NCBI RefSeq assembly: GCF_023973825.1 | Contig: NC_090114.1 | Coordinates: 496,001 to 560,000 of the forward strand | Length of the DNA stretch: 64,000 nucleotides | Reading direction: 5' to 3' | Source of the DNA: Plasmodium brasilianum | Taxonomy: Eukaryota > Apicomplexa > Aconoidasida > Haemosporida > Plasmodiidae | In this document: positions 1 to 12,073 of the stretch, piece by piece | How positions within the stretch are numbered: the first letter of the stretch is position 1 | Layout of the letters: each line of letters starts with the position of its first letter | Notes under the pieces: generated by a model | What the model saw: the letters and a program-made list of their open reading frames with translations, nothing else | Databases searched by the model: none | Told to the model about the DNA's origin: nothing | Position numbers and translations under genes: made by a program

Positions 1-84
1 AAAAAAGTATGTGCATGTAAATACATATATTTATATATATATATATATATGCTTATACACATATTTATGTATATATTTTCTTAC

Positions 85-140
85 CATTGCCTTGATCCTT
101 GGCCGTACTTCTTCGGGTGAACATTTTGAATGCAACCCAT
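85..140 (-). CDS. RPS29: 40S ribosomal protein S29, first exon only (gene runs off the left edge)
   Basis: The minus strand from ATG at 140 reads MGCIQNVHPKKYGQGSRQ, then two bases (TG) and a GTAAGA donor at 84-79. This is the start of cytosolic ribosomal protein S29 (uS14), a small zinc-binding protein of the 40S head. The family continues with RxCxxC, so the split codon TG|C would supply the first zinc-ligand cysteine in the next exon, left of base 1. Only 18 full codons are in the window. The ATG fits the family N-terminus. The gene is not broken as far as visible; it is cut by the window edge. The match is by recognition of the conserved KYGQGSR motif. Confidence 0.88.
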
Positions 141-1753
141 GGTTTTTACAAAATGTTAATAAAAAAAATTTTTAAAGAGAAAAAGTAATTATACTGTAAA
201 TTTTTAAGCAAAAAGAGATCAAGCTGCAATATAATAAGTACATATATATATTATATAAATATATGTATAATAGTATACACTTAAATTTTATAGCTTCAGC
301 GCTCTTTGTCAAATGAACTGACAGATTTTAAAACTTAAACTTCTTTAAAAATTAAACATTTCGTAAAGTACTATATTTTTTTCTTAAATTTTTTTTTTTT
401 TTTTAAAAGATAAATCTTTTTTATTTATATTCAGGGAATAAACAATTACTGTGAACATACTTTTTCGCATATTAGTACAAGTTTATATATTCATATGTGT
501 TATATACAAATATTTAGCGGTACATTTATTTATTTATGTACATATCGATTGTTTTTTTTATTTCTGGTTAAGAAAATAACTTATATCTATATAATATAAT
601 GCCTATTCCACTAAAGTAAAAATCATCAGGATATATCGGGTGCTATATATAGTATTGTTTGCCTTAAATAGAAAATATTATGTATTTTATATATTTTGCA
701 TACTTATTTAATTTGTTTTATTTTGAAGTACAAAACGCAAGTAGCAGAAAAGTTTTATTGATGTATTTTTTTATTTTTCATATATTCCTTTTTTCTCTTA
801 TTTTTAAACGGGATTTACAATCCTGTCATCATGTATAATTATTATATATATTTATATGTTAGAGATATATACTAATATAATCCATAAAAAAAAGAGGTTG
901 TAAAAATATTATATTTTTAAAATAACAAAAATTAAGATGATTAATACATTATGCATTTGTATAAAATTAGTAATAATTAAAAACAAAACAAACAAAAAAT
1001 GAAAAAAGCCAAGCGGGAAATAATTAAATTTTCCTATTTTTATATACTCTGAGGAGATAATTAAAAAAAAATATATGAGAGTCAAGGGGGGTTAGGCAAT
1101 GCTGATTTTTTTTTTTTTTTTTTAACATAAACAGTAAATACGTTTTTCATACTTACTAAAATTTTTGAATGTTTATTTGTTTTCTCCTGTTTTGATTTTT
1201 CATTACATATGTGTAGTAATTTATAATATGTATATATTTTTACACATACGTATGTATTATATGTATACGTATATATACTAATCTTATTGTTCCGAATTGG
1301 TGGATTGCCCTCTTACTATTTTTCAATCCATGAGTCATTCCAAACGAACACTGACTACAGGGTGGTGGCAGGAAAAAAAAAAAAGATGTACATGCATATA
1401 TAACACATGCATATATAACACATGCATATATAACACATACATATATAACACATACATATATAACACATACATATATAACACATACATATATAACACATAC
1501 ATATATAACACATACATATATAACACATACATATATAACACATACATATATAACACATACATATATAATACATACATATATAATACATACATATATAATA
1601 CATACATATATATAATACATACATTTATATATATTATATATACATACATACATATATGTATGTATATATAATAATTTGCAGTGCAGATAACAAGGTAACC
1701 TTTTTGTTGCCTTTTTTTTTTTTTTTTAAATAAAAGCAAAAAAGAATAATTAA
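141..1753. other. Intergenic region between RPS29 start and CAP-protein 3' end
   Basis: No coding exon that I can support. It holds A/T homopolymers (for example T-runs near 385 and 1107), TA-rich tracts and the 15-bp minisatellite at about 1385-1625. It should contain the RPS29 promoter (transcription leftward) and the 3' UTR of the CAP gene. The long frames at 1240-1739 are translations of the minisatellite on both strands. Confidence 0.6.
1385..1625. repeat. 15-bp minisatellite, about 16 copies
   Basis: Tandem unit of the type ACATACATATATAAC. The first three copies have TGCATA instead of TACATA and the last copies have AATAC instead of AACAC. The unit length is a multiple of three, so it is open in several frames on both strands. 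Confidence 0.9.
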
Positions 1754-2453
1754 TTATAAAAAATGTAAGATGAGTTTTTTTTTTTTTTTTTTGTGCTTGA
1801 ATTTTCGTACATCAATCATTCCTACGTTATCCGCAAAATAACCTGCGTGAATGTTGTATAAAAAAGTGAGCAACAGCAGTAACAAAAAAAAAAAAATAAA
1901 ATAATATAAAAAAAAAATTAAATTATAAATAGTTTGCGGCATATATTTTGTACATTTTAAGCTATTAGGTAGATCATCAATTATGAAATGGAAAATTATT
2001 TGTATATAATGTAAAATTCATATATATGTTTATAATATTTTTTTTTTTTTTTACCTGGCTTGTTAACGTTATTATCATATTTGCAAATTAAGATTCCCCT
2101 ATATTTACAGCAAGCAGTGGCGCAACCGATATGCTGCAGAGGGGGTTAATGTATATGGAAAGAAATTGATGTAACTTATTATTTTCTCGTTAATATTGTG
2201 CAAATATTTTCCTTGTTCGCTTTTTATTTATGTATATGCGCGCCTGTATATAAGCAAGTGTGTGCATGTGCACGTTAGTACATTTGCATGTTCTTTAATA
2301 CCTCTGCTCCTTTCCATACAACCTTGGTAAATTCAAAAACATTTTCCCCCTTTTTAATAGGACCTAATATGGAAAAGTAACATTTAAATGTGTATTTGCA
2401 CACATATTTATATGCACACGTCTATCTCATTGTATGTGATTGTATGTATGTGC

Positions 2454-2493
<40 letters not shown>

Positions 2494-2999
2494 TTAGATC
2501 ATCCTCTGCGGAACAACTTCACCAGTGGCTCATTTTTGAGGTGCCATTTGTTTCAAACGTATTAATATACTTTAATTGCGAAATGGCAATAAAAAAGAAA
2601 AGCATATACATTTCTTTTTATATAAGCATCTCCATCAGTTTTTTTTTTAAATATATTAAAAAGTTAAGAACTTCACTAGCACCATGCCTCCATTTGTTAA
2701 AGTAACTTGAAGGCATATTATGTCTACCATTTTTTTAACTAAAAATTTCAGTTCCTTTTTTTTTTAGTTTTTTCCTTGTAATTTCTATTTTATTACCTAA
2801 CTCAAAGTCATAATTATTAATGCCTTCATACCATGAATTTACTGCTGATTCTATCTCTTCACCATTCAAAAAGTCAAAATAGTTTGTGTTTATTTGCTTA
2901 GCCGCTACAACACAGTCGGAGTTAGCTTTTATCTGTATAAATTAAATAATATATATATGACGTGATGGTGTCTCTTAATAAAGGGAATATAATTCGAAT

Positions 3000-3032
<33 letters not shown>

Positions 3033-3576
3033 TAGTAAATTTGCATATATATCATTTATTATTAGCGTAAAAAGAACGTATGAATAAAATAATTAAATAA
3101 CAAAATTCGCCTCTTCTTTTGCAGATTCTTCAAGTTGTTTACTCCTTGCAAAAAAAAAAAAAAAAGAAAAGCAGCAATGATGCCAATGTTATATTATCAT
3201 CTTTGTAATAAAGCAAATATGCACGCATACATAAGAGTATTCGAATATCACCTAAAAATTTATAAGTTTACCAAAGTAACGGTTTTGTGTTATGTTTAAA
3301 TCTGAAATCATTGTGTCTTTCTTTAATTAAATTTTTCTGTTCAAAATTGATGATATGTAATAAAAGAAGATTTTATTTATAATGATTCTTTTATGTTTAT
3401 GTTTATAATTCTATTTTTCTTTTTATCCTATCTTTTTTTCTTTTTTTTTTTTTTGCTTTTTATGTTTTTATCATTTTAAAAATGGGCTCTACATTAAATT
3501 TGCAAAAACTTGCATCCCTAGTTGCATAACGACAAATGAAAAAAAGGGAAAAAAACAAAAATAGACAACTGTTCAT
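1754..3576 (-). CDS. Secreted CAP/SCP-domain (cysteine-rich secretory protein family) protein, 7 exons
   Basis: Exons on the minus strand: 3493-3576, 3272-3336, 3102-3144, 2797-2932, 2302-2363, 2055-2133 and 1754-1842. They join in phase to 185 residues. Residues 1-18 form a signal peptide (MNSCLFLFFSLFFI). A CAP domain follows in the usual order: ERHNDFRFKHNTKPLLW (34-50), AVNSWYEGINNYDF (94-107), FTKVVWKGAEHIGC (121-134) and ICKYDNNVNKPGYFADNV (146-163). CAP proteins (PR-1, antigen 5, CRISP) are extracellular alpha-beta-alpha domains, often lipid-binding. Oddity: the family GHFTQVVW box reads FEFTKVVW, so its histidine is replaced by Glu. The exon 3 donor is GTTATT and the exon 1 donor GTAGAG, both weaker than usual. 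The end of the last exon (a Lys run, then LILHFL) is the least certain part. Family call firm; ligand unknown. Confidence 0.8.
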
Positions 3577-4583
3577 TATTGAGAAGAAACTTAAAAAAAA
3601 AAAAAAAAAAATTATTTTACAAAACCAACTTATTTTATTATGTTTGAATAAGAAATCATGGGCTATATATCTTAAGTTCGACTAGCAAAATGAATTGCAT
3701 TTCTCGTATATATGTATTTATATACATTTATAAATGTATGCGTAGATATAGATATATACGTACATACATAGAGTAAGTTAAAAAAAGTGCAGTTCTCAGT
3801 TCACCTATTAGTCATACAAAATATGATATTCTTCATTCGTTAAGTCAATAAAACGTGTTATTATCCCCTTACGTTACTTTATTTGTTAATTATCCGTATC
3901 GTCTTTTTTTTTTTTTTTTTTTTTTCCCCACATATTGTACATACATTCAAAAATAAGAACGAGAAAAAAAAAAAAATAGAAAATAGAAATAGAAATTGAA
4001 ATAGACGTGGAAATAGAAAATGCGATAGAGATGGAAGATAGATGAGAAAAATATTTCTTATCCTTTTCTTCCCTTTTTACCATGTTGCTTATGAATAACA
4101 CTTGTAATCGCCAGTAGTTTTTTTCCCCTCCCCGTGGTTCTATTGACAACGTAAGAATAAACGTATTTCTTTATAAAAAATAGTTTTAAAGAATTGTTTT
4201 ATTATATACACACACCTTCCTAGTGTCTTAAGTTATTTTGCTATTATCTCGTTTATTTCTTTTTTTTTTTTTTTATACATAAAAAAAAAAAAAAAAAAAA
4301 AGAGGAACGCATTATTTACATTTAACAATGTAATAAATATAATTTTTCATAAATTCATGATAAAAGGGTGAATTATAAAAATAAAAAAAATCTAAATTTT
4401 GTTTATAAAGATGGTCTCATGTTATATGTATGCATATATATACCAGATATTTAATTAAGAAATTTTATACATTTTGTTAATTATAAAAGCGTGAGAAGGT
4501 GTTGTCTAACTCTCGGCATAAGTATATATGGAGGTATTTTTTTTTTTTTTTTTTTGCTAAGAAATTCCAAAAGTTTTTCTATT
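3577..4583. other. Intergenic region between CAP gene start and ATP synthase c 3' end
   Basis: Homopolymer-rich spacer (T or A runs near 3435, 3595, 3905, 4260, 4285 and 4540). It must contain the promoter of the leftward CAP gene and the 3' UTR of the ATP synthase gene. The open frame at 3886-4149 is low-complexity and has no splice or family support. Confidence 0.55.
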
Positions 4584-5882
4584 TTATGAATATAATAAAA
4601 CAGCGCTCATTAGGACACAAATAATACCTATTCAGAGAAAAAAAAGGGGAAAAAAAATAAAATAATAAAACAAAAATATGAAAAAACAAGTACACGGGTG
4701 ACGCAAAACTGATAAAATCATGGTGCTCTAAATGTAAAATTTAATCCAAAAAAAAAAACAGCGAAAGAAATTTACCCAAAAACTCTAAAAATCCCATTCC
4801 AATTAAGGTGTAAGTAAATAGTTCGTCCTTTATTGATGGGTTCCTACTAGTACCTAGCACCAAAGCAGAAAATAAATTTCCTATACCTTGAGCAACCTGA
4901 AAAAACATTTTTTGAAAGTAGTTCATTATTTTCATATTTTAAAAAGATTTCGTACATAATATGTAACATTTAACTTGTGTTTCATTTGTATTTAATTCGT
5001 ATTTATTCTTCCTTTTCTTCTTTATTTGTTATATTCATTATGCTATTCCTTTTTTCTTATTTGTTCTTCCTTACCCCTCCTACTGACATTAGCGCAATTG
5101 CTGCTGATAAACTTGCTATCCCGCTGTCATGTCTAACGCCTGATTTGTGGTTAATACAACTGTTGTCTTCTTTCTTAAAAGAGAAAAAAAATGTAAAGAA
5201 GTTCATACAAACATTTTCATACAAACGCATGGGAAAGGCATACACATGAACCAATACATACACGTCAATAAATATGTAAATATATTTATATATATATATA
5301 TATATATGAACACTCATGATAATATGTACAAGTAAACTGACTCAAAAAATTGCAATAACACAAATGCAATAGCACACTAATTAACACACATGCATAAACA
5401 TTGAGAAGAACACAAAATGGTGCATAATTACTTCCTCACCCCTCCAAAAAAAAAAAAAAAATTTTAAATTTATATCCCGCATGAAGTAACATTTCGCGGT
5501 TATTTACATAGACATATTATGTGTGTATATATATATATATATATAAATATATCATATGACAAAAAAAAAAAAAAATTTATAATTTTTTTCATTGATTTTT
5601 TTTTTTTTTTTGTTGTTGTTTCATTTTATATATATTTTAAAAAAAAATTACTTGAAGAAGAGCGCTGCAATTTGAATGGTTAATTGTTTTACTTATAAAA
5701 GGTGAGGTATGATAGTACCTAAAAAAGTTATTAATTCTGTTTAGGTCACTACAAAAGGAGGTACTTCCACCCCTTGTTAAAAAATTTCTGTTTCCTACAA
5801 AACATCCTGTACTCAAAAATGAGCTTTTCAGCTTGAAATTTTGAAAAAGGGACGAATTTAAAGTATTGAAGAACTTGTTCAT
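4584..5882 (-). CDS. Mitochondrial ATP synthase F0 subunit c, nuclear-encoded, 4 exons
   Basis: Exons: 5652-5882, 5075-5173, 4776-4896 and 4584-4627, giving 164 residues. Exon 1 is a mitochondrial presequence (77 residues, Asn/Ser/Phe/Arg-rich, including RYYHTSPF). The mature hairpin follows. Helix 1 has SGIASLSAAIALMSVGG joined to VAQGIGNLFSALV, the polar loop has SRNPS, and helix 2 has GMGFLEFLG with the proton-binding glutamate at about residue 148, ending ICVLMSAVLLYS. The c-ring in the inner membrane couples proton flow to rotation of F1. All four exons are in phase: CAA|GTAATT, GGG|GTAAGG, then a Gly codon split G|GT at the last junction. Total length is close to that of other nuclear-encoded subunit c precursors. 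Transcribed divergently from the importin gene. Confidence 0.93.
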
Positions 5883-5924
5883 TTTGAGGCAAAAAAAAAA
5901 AAAATAATAATAAAAGAGAATAAA

Positions 5925-6065
5925 AGAATGGATGAATAAACTGAAGAATGAACTGAAGAATGAATAGAAGAATGGATAGATGAATGAATAGAAGAATGAA
6001 TAGAAGAATGAATAGAAGGATGCATAGAAGAATGAATAGAAGGATGCATAGAAGAACGAATAGCA
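5925..6065. repeat. 12-bp minisatellite upstream of ATP synthase c
   Basis: About ten degenerate copies of a unit like AATGAATAGAAG, with GGATGCATAGAAG variants. It lies directly upstream of the subunit c start codon, in its probable 5' leader or promoter, and produces Ser/Phe/Ile-rich open frames that are not genes. Confidence 0.85.
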
Positions 6066-7024
6066 GAATAGAGTACACAATAAATTGAGGAATAAATTTG
6101 GGAAAAAATTACCAAATAACAAGTTAAATAAATTAAGGAGTAAATGAATGAATGGATGAGAAAAAAATTAATTAAAAAGGCTTGTCATACATTTGAACAT
6201 TAATATGTACTTATTACATGTGTATATATGCATATATAGTTCACTTTAAATAATTTTCTCGTGTATATTCAACTTTTTTCTTAATTTTCAAGGGTGTAAA
6301 TGGGAATATAAATATAATAGAGTATGATACAATATAATACAATACAATGCACTAATACAGAGTTCCATTTTCTCTCAATGAAATTAAAAAAAAAAAAAAA
6401 GAAAAAAAAAAAGGATGAAATATGGATGTGTTATATTATTTATGCGTATTTCGATTTTTCCATAGAGAACGCTAAAAATTAAATATACGCATATTAGGAT
6501 ATCTACACGTGGAAAAATTTTTTTTTTTTATAAGCACTAAGAAATGCATGTACATAAAAAAGAAAGCACTGAACTACAAATAAAAAAAAAATATATATAT
6601 AAAAATTATTTACGTATATGTATATGTACAAACTGAATTCAATGAAAAGAATTAAATAAAACACTTCAATTTTTACCACTTTACGCTTTACATTTTACGT
6701 TTTACTTTTTAAGTTTTACATCATACGTATCACAGGGTTTTCTTATGTATATATTCACTACTCTTTCACCATTTATGTGCTTGGCATTTTCCTCATCTTC
6801 TAATTTTTTTTTTTTTTTGCAATGTATTTTTGATTTTACATATAAGAACTAAATATGTTCTACTACAGTTGTTCACATGTAAAATATATATGACATACAT
6901 GTATGAGTAATATGTACATTTATACGTATATATAAGTGTTTACTTGTGTACGTACGTATGTTCATCTTAGTGTTTATGTACTTATACTTATTTTATGTAT
7001 GTATAAATAAGCCAAAAAGGTAAA

Positions 7025-7345
7025 CAAAAATAAAATAAAGCAAAATATAGCAAAATATAGCAAATTATAGCAAAATATAGCAAATTATAGCAAAATAAAG
7101 CAAAATATAGCAAATTATAGCAAAATATAGCAAAATATAGCAAAATATAGCAAATTATAGCAAAATATAGTAAAATATAGCAAAATATAGCAAAATATAG
7201 CAAAATATAGTAAAATATAGCAAAATATAGCAAAATATAACAAAATACAGTAAAATATAGCAAAATATAGCAAAATACAGTAAAATATAGCAAATTATAG
7301 CAAATTGTAGCAAAATATAGCAAAATACAGTAAAATAAAACAAGA
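7025..7345. repeat. 10-bp minisatellite, about 31 copies
   Basis: Tandem CAAAATATAG with scattered variants (CAAATTATAG, TAAAATATAG, CAAAATACAG). On the complementary strand it reads Tyr/Leu/Phe/Ile/Cys in every frame, which explains the long frames there. Confidence 0.92.
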
Positions 7346-8353
7346 TATAACAAAATAAAGGAAAGTAGTAAATTTTACCTTTTTTATTTGAATGAGAACA
7401 ATGTAAGAGTACAAAAAAAAAAAAATGGGTAAAATGAACCAGTTCCATATTTCGTAAAATATTCAAGGCGTATATTTTAAATTATATAAATAGAATAAAG
7501 GAAGATTTGTGATCATGTATGAACAAAAATATACGTAGAAAGGAAGTGAAAAATTATGCATACCAAAAGAACGTATAAAAAACATTGAACTTTTTCCATA
7601 TTACCTATAACGTTTATTACACATTGCATATAACATTTTTTTTTTCTTCTTTTTTTCAACCAACCTTAGGGTTCATTAAATGAAAAAGAAAAATATATTC
7701 ATTTGCGCTTATTTATGAACCATCCCTTCATAGTACATACATACATACACACGCCCATATGCATACACAAACCCATACATAAATCCATATACACACATAC
7801 ACATGTATGTTTATGTATTCGCGTGAAACACTATTATTATTGCTTATTAATATACGTGCATGTTGGCTTTCTTTTACGAAACTAGCCCTTTATTTTGCCA
7901 TACATTTCCCTACTCCCATTTCATATAGTAATATGCATTTATCTCTTTTCAAAATTTTTCTTTCTATTAAAGATATTTATGTATGCACATATTTTCTTCT
8001 TAAAAAGTGCGACACAAATTAAATTGTTCATCAGAGTTTAATACGATCAAGAGAAAATAAAAGAACGCTCGAATTTTTGCTACATTACTTGGGCGCAACG
8101 TACGAAAATAAGTGCATACCGTATATTTTGTGCACACATAAATATATATATATACATACATACGTACATCCATCCATACATATGCACATTATTTGCGTAC
8201 GCATAGAACTTACACATAGCACTCACATAAACATAAAGGAAACCCAGACGGCGTCTGTACACACCCCATAGAACTTGTACCCCTGTAACCCAAAGGTTAA
8301 AATTTTCTTCGTATATATTATTTTCATCTGAACACGCAAGAAAACTTAGCACA

Positions 8354-11300
8354 ATGAACAATATTCTGAGTACAGAAAAGTTGTGTGAGATGTTGGAAGG
8401 ATCAATAAGTGCGTCAAAAGAAAAAAGGACGGCATGCGAAGAATATTTAAAGCAAGTTACCAAAGTAGATGGATATATACATGTAATTCTAAATATTGTT
8501 AAAAGTATTAATATAATAGATGATAATATTAGAGTATCAGCTTCCATTTTTTTAAAAAATAGTATTAAAAATAATTATGATGCACTTAAGAAAGAAGATA
8601 TATGCACTCTAACTAAAGACATATATGAAAGTTTGTTATACCTAGAAATGAAAGATAAACAATTATACACGCAGTTGTTTGAGATAATGAAAATATTAAT
8701 TCATAATTATTTTTCTGAAATATTTCCTATACTAGACCATATATTAAACGATATAAATCAACGAAAAGATATGAGAAAATTATATGTAAGTTTATATTGT
8801 TTGAAATTAATTTTTAAAAAGTTAAAAATTAAAAAAAAAGAAAATAATGAGTTATATACAGAAATTTTAAATAAATATTTTTATCCTATAATAAATTGCT
8901 TATGTGATTTAAGTTCACTTGACATAAATAATAATGATGTCAGTGAAATATTAAGTATTATTTGTAAAATATATTATTATGTAAATGATAGTTTTTTAAT
9001 TAAAGAAGTTATTATATTAGAATATATGGATAACTATTTTAGTTTATTTGATTTTATTTTAAAAAATGAAATAGTCCTTACAAATTATGTGGATGATGAA
9101 AATTATATGAAGAAATTACCGCAGTTTAAATGCAAACGAAATGTTCTTGATATAATAACTCGACTTTTTTCAAGATATGTAAATACAAATTACAACAAAT
9201 TTAACAGTGCCATTACGGAAAAGTTTTGTGATAACTTTTTAAATAAATGGTTATGCCCCTTCTTTGAAGATTTTATTATCATACTTCAAAGGTATCATAA
9301 GAATAAAAAAACATTAACAGATGAATGTTTAGTCTATATATTACAAGGCTTATCATATGGAGTAGAAAATGCAATGATATATAAAAATTATATAAAAAAC
9401 AATTTCGACTTTTTAGTAAGAAACATAATATTTCCACTACTATGTTATAATGACGAAGATATTGAAAAATTGCTTTATGATGAATATGATTACACAATGA
9501 ATATATTTAACACTTACGTTGTAGAAGATAAAAAAGTAAGTGCTACATCGTTTATAAAAGATTTAACAAGATATAGAGGAGTAAAACATATATCAGATCT
9601 TTTCCTCTTATGTGAAAATATTATAACTACGTATAATCAAAATTATAATATTATATATAGCACGAACAGTAGTACTAATGACATTACTGCTATGCATGCC
9701 GAGCCAAGCAGTGATATGTTAGAACATCTACTACATAACGATTTTTGTAAATATAAATATGGAGCATTAAAAATACTGGAATGCTTATATAGTAGGTTAT
9801 GTGATAAAAAAAGAAATATGAACATTGAACATTTTTTAAAAACTTTTGTTGAAAATGATTTAAATAGTCCCAATTATTTACTCTGTTATCAATCTATTGT
9901 AACATATTGCTGTTTTATAAAAAAGGTACAACATTTTAATGATATCAATGGATTGATACATAACTACGAAATAGTGTTAAATCATATGAGCAGCTCGAGT
10001 TTGTTCATACGAGTAACAAGTGCGTCTTATATTAAAAAATTCTTTAAAATTAAAAATGACTATTTGAAAAATGCAATTATTAAAACAATACCTATATTAA
10101 TTGAACGCTTATTAAATGTTATCAAGGAAGTCAAGTGCGAATATATCGTTATGACATTAGATAACTTAGCATACAATTTTAAGGATCATATTACTCCGTA
10201 TGTAAACGATGTGGTAATAGCCTTGTGTACTAGTTTTGTATTTTTAGTTAATAAGAAAGATATAGAGGAAAATCAAAACAATTCATTAGAATCTAATATA
10301 CGATATAACGGAACAACTAGTCCATACAACATGATGAGTGAAAATTCGTTAATAAAACAAAAGTATGGATCAAATAATGACAATAGCAAGAATGAAAAGA
10401 AGAAAAATGAAAATGATGACTTAGATATCAATTCAGTTATTTTGTCAATATTAACAGCTATATTAAGTCTTCTCGATTCCGTGGATGAAGGAAATAAGGA
10501 ACAGATATACAAAAATACCATATCCTATTTATATGTAGTAGTAGACGAAACGTTCAAATCGCCCTCTATCGATTATTTAGAGGAAGCCTTGTCCCTCTTA
10601 ACTAACATAACATTCTACCTAGATATAGATGAACAAGTGTATATGCGATTTGAAAAATTATATGATATATTTTATTTTAACACAGATGAAAATTTAAAAA
10701 TACAAGAACTGAACATGATTAGAAGCAATCCACAGTTAATACTAAGTACCGAATTGATTGTTACAGATAAAAATACAGATGCATATTTTTATGATTTTAT
10801 ATTTGATTTATCCTTTTCTATAGGAGTGTTTGACAATATTATTTCTAAAGCGACTGAATATTTTATTAACATGTATAGTGAAAGGTACTATATGAAATAT
10901 ATACATATGATATATAGATTAGGTATATTTGCATTACATTCTAAAATTGTCAAAAGTAGTTGTAAATTATTTTTTATCCTATTTGAAGCAACTGTTAAGA
11001 TAAGAGGAGTTGATGAACTTATCATTCCTGTGTTAACTGCATTTTCTATGAAACTTTTTAAACATGATGAAATATATACCATGAAGAATCAGTTGAAAAA
11101 AGAATCCATGGAAAATAATGATGTTGATGACAACAGTGTATGTAGTGAATTTGACGAAGACATATTAAGTAAAACAAGTATTGAATATATTAAAAAATTA
11201 TTTTATTCTATTATTATATACGATGTAGAGAAATTTTTTCTTTTTTTCAATAATATGAATAAAACTAATTATATTTTATTATTTTTGTCTAATTTAACCG

Positions 11301-12073
11301 ATGTAAAAATTAACAGTACGAGGAAATTGTATATACTAGCTATGAGTACAATCCTAGATAACATACATAACACCTCCATTAGTAGACACATAAATGAAGT
11401 TAACTCTTTTATTTTGAATTTAGTTAATGTAGCAAATGTATATTATGAAAATAAAAATTCAAAAGAATCAACTGAAAAATCATTTGATTCAGAAACTGCA
11501 TCAGCTGATGAAAATAGTGAGGTAGACATTGATGAAAATGAGGATGCCACTAACGAAAAGGCTTTTAAGCTAATTAAAACTATAGAAGCTCTGGAAAAGA
11601 AAAATGACTTAGGAATTAAACTAAAGAACAATGTTTCCCTTGAAAACTTAGACAGCGTTTCGAGGGAAAGCGAACACATGAACACGTACAATAAAAACAA
11701 CGTGAATAATGACAACATCGTGGAGAATAATGATAATTGTGATGGTAAGAAAGGTCTTTATAATGACAATAACAGCAGTGCGAAGAATTTTAACAAACAA
11801 ATAGAAAGGCATCTTAACGAAGAGGAGGATGACCAAGATGACGATGATGATGATGATGATGCTTACTACGATTATGACGACTGCTCAGACTACAGTAATG
11901 AAGATTATAGAAAGGGATTTTTTGACGATATTAACGCCCTTAAAATTCTGTACGACACAACAGCAAACTTTTACAATAAATATGAAAATATATACAATAA
12001 CGATATATTGGGTAAGATTAAGTATTTAGTGGACGCTGACCTGAGCACACAGCTACAGGAGCAGACAAACTGA
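8354..12073 (+). CDS. Importin-7/8-type karyopherin (importin-beta superfamily)
   Basis: Single exon, 1239 residues. Nuclear import receptors of this class bind cargo (ribosomal proteins, histones) in the cytoplasm and release it on RanGTP in the nucleus. The N-terminus has the importin-beta N-terminal pattern (CEEYLKQVTKVDGYIHVILN near 27-46, then IRVSASIFLKNSIKNNYDAL near 57-76). Alpha-helical HEAT-like sequence follows almost throughout. A disordered Asn/Lys insert lies at about 635-690. Near the C-terminus is an acidic run (EEEDDQDDDDDDDD, about 1155-1170) followed by a helical tail, DYRKGFFDDINALKILYDTT. An acidic stretch plus short tail is typical of importin-7/8 and yeast Sxm1/Nmd5, which run 950-1050 residues; the excess is low-complexity insert. 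ATG at 8354 is the first in frame and gives the conserved start. Confidence 0.82.
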   Translation: MNNILSTEKLCEMLEGSISASKEKRTACEEYLKQVTKVDGYIHVILNIVKSINIIDDNIRVSASIFLKNSIKNNYDALKKEDICTLTKDIYESLLYLEMKDKQLYTQLFEIMKILIHNYFSEIFPILDHILNDINQRKDMRKLYVSLYCLKLIFKKLKIKKKENNELYTEILNKYFYPIINCLCDLSSLDINNNDVSEILSIICKIYYYVNDSFLIKEVIILEYMDNYFSLFDFILKNEIVLTNYVDDENYMKKLPQFKCKRNVLDIITRLFSRYVNTNYNKFNSAITEKFCDNFLNKWLCPFFEDFIIILQRYHKNKKTLTDECLVYILQGLSYGVENAMIYKNYIKNNFDFLVRNIIFPLLCYNDEDIEKLLYDEYDYTMNIFNTYVVEDKKVSATSFIKDLTRYRGVKHISDLFLLCENIITTYNQNYNIIYSTNSSTNDITAMHAEPSSDMLEHLLHNDFCKYKYGALKILECLYSRLCDKKRNMNIEHFLKTFVENDLNSPNYLLCYQSIVTYCCFIKKVQHFNDINGLIHNYEIVLNHMSSSSLFIRVTSASYIKKFFKIKNDYLKNAIIKTIPILIERLLNVIKEVKCEYIVMTLDNLAYNFKDHITPYVNDVVIALCTSFVFLVNKKDIEENQNNSLESNIRYNGTTSPYNMMSENSLIKQKYGSNNDNSKNEKKKNENDDLDINSVILSILTAILSLLDSVDEGNKEQIYKNTISYLYVVVDETFKSPSIDYLEEALSLLTNITFYLDIDEQVYMRFEKLYDIFYFNTDENLKIQELNMIRSNPQLILSTELIVTDKNTDAYFYDFIFDLSFSIGVFDNIISKATEYFINMYSERYYMKYIHMIYRLGIFALHSKIVKSSCKLFFILFEATVKIRGVDELIIPVLTAFSMKLFKHDEIYTMKNQLKKESMENNDVDDNSVCSEFDEDILSKTSIEYIKKLFYSIIIYDVEKFFLFFNNMNKTNYILLFLSNLTDVKINSTRKLYILAMSTILDNIHNTSISRHINEVNSFILNLVNVANVYYENKNSKESTEKSFDSETASADENSEVDIDENEDATNEKAFKLIKTIEALEKKNDLGIKLKNNVSLENLDSVSRESEHMNTYNKNNVNNDNIVENNDNCDGKKGLYNDNNSSAKNFNKQIERHLNEEEDDQDDDDDDDDAYYDYDDCSDYSNEDYRKGFFDDINALKILYDTTANFYNKYENIYNNDILGKIKYLVDADLSTQLQEQTN

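Larger units (their letters stand above)
5883..8353. other. Divergent intergenic region (ATP synthase c / importin)
   Basis: About 2.5 kb separating two divergent start codons, so it should hold both promoters. It contains the 12-bp and 10-bp minisatellites, AT-rich tracts and, at 7700-8340, a less AT-rich stretch of TACACA- and CATACA-type repeats. I see no splice-consistent coding exon. The frame 8080-8547 (-) overlaps the importin start and is a shadow. Confidence 0.55.

Noticed and set aside
1240..1739. Four overlapping long frames on both strands
   Set aside because: All are translations of the 15-bp minisatellite; the peptides are pure Tyr/Ile/Cys/Thr repeats.
2505..2570. Extra CAP-gene exon reading TFETNGTSKMSHW with a GTGAAG donor
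   Set aside because: It cannot be joined in phase to the next exon, and the CAP domain is the right length without it.
6988..7466. Hydrophobic Tyr/Leu/Phe/Cys frames on the minus strand
   Set aside because: By-product of the 10-bp CAAAATATAG minisatellite.
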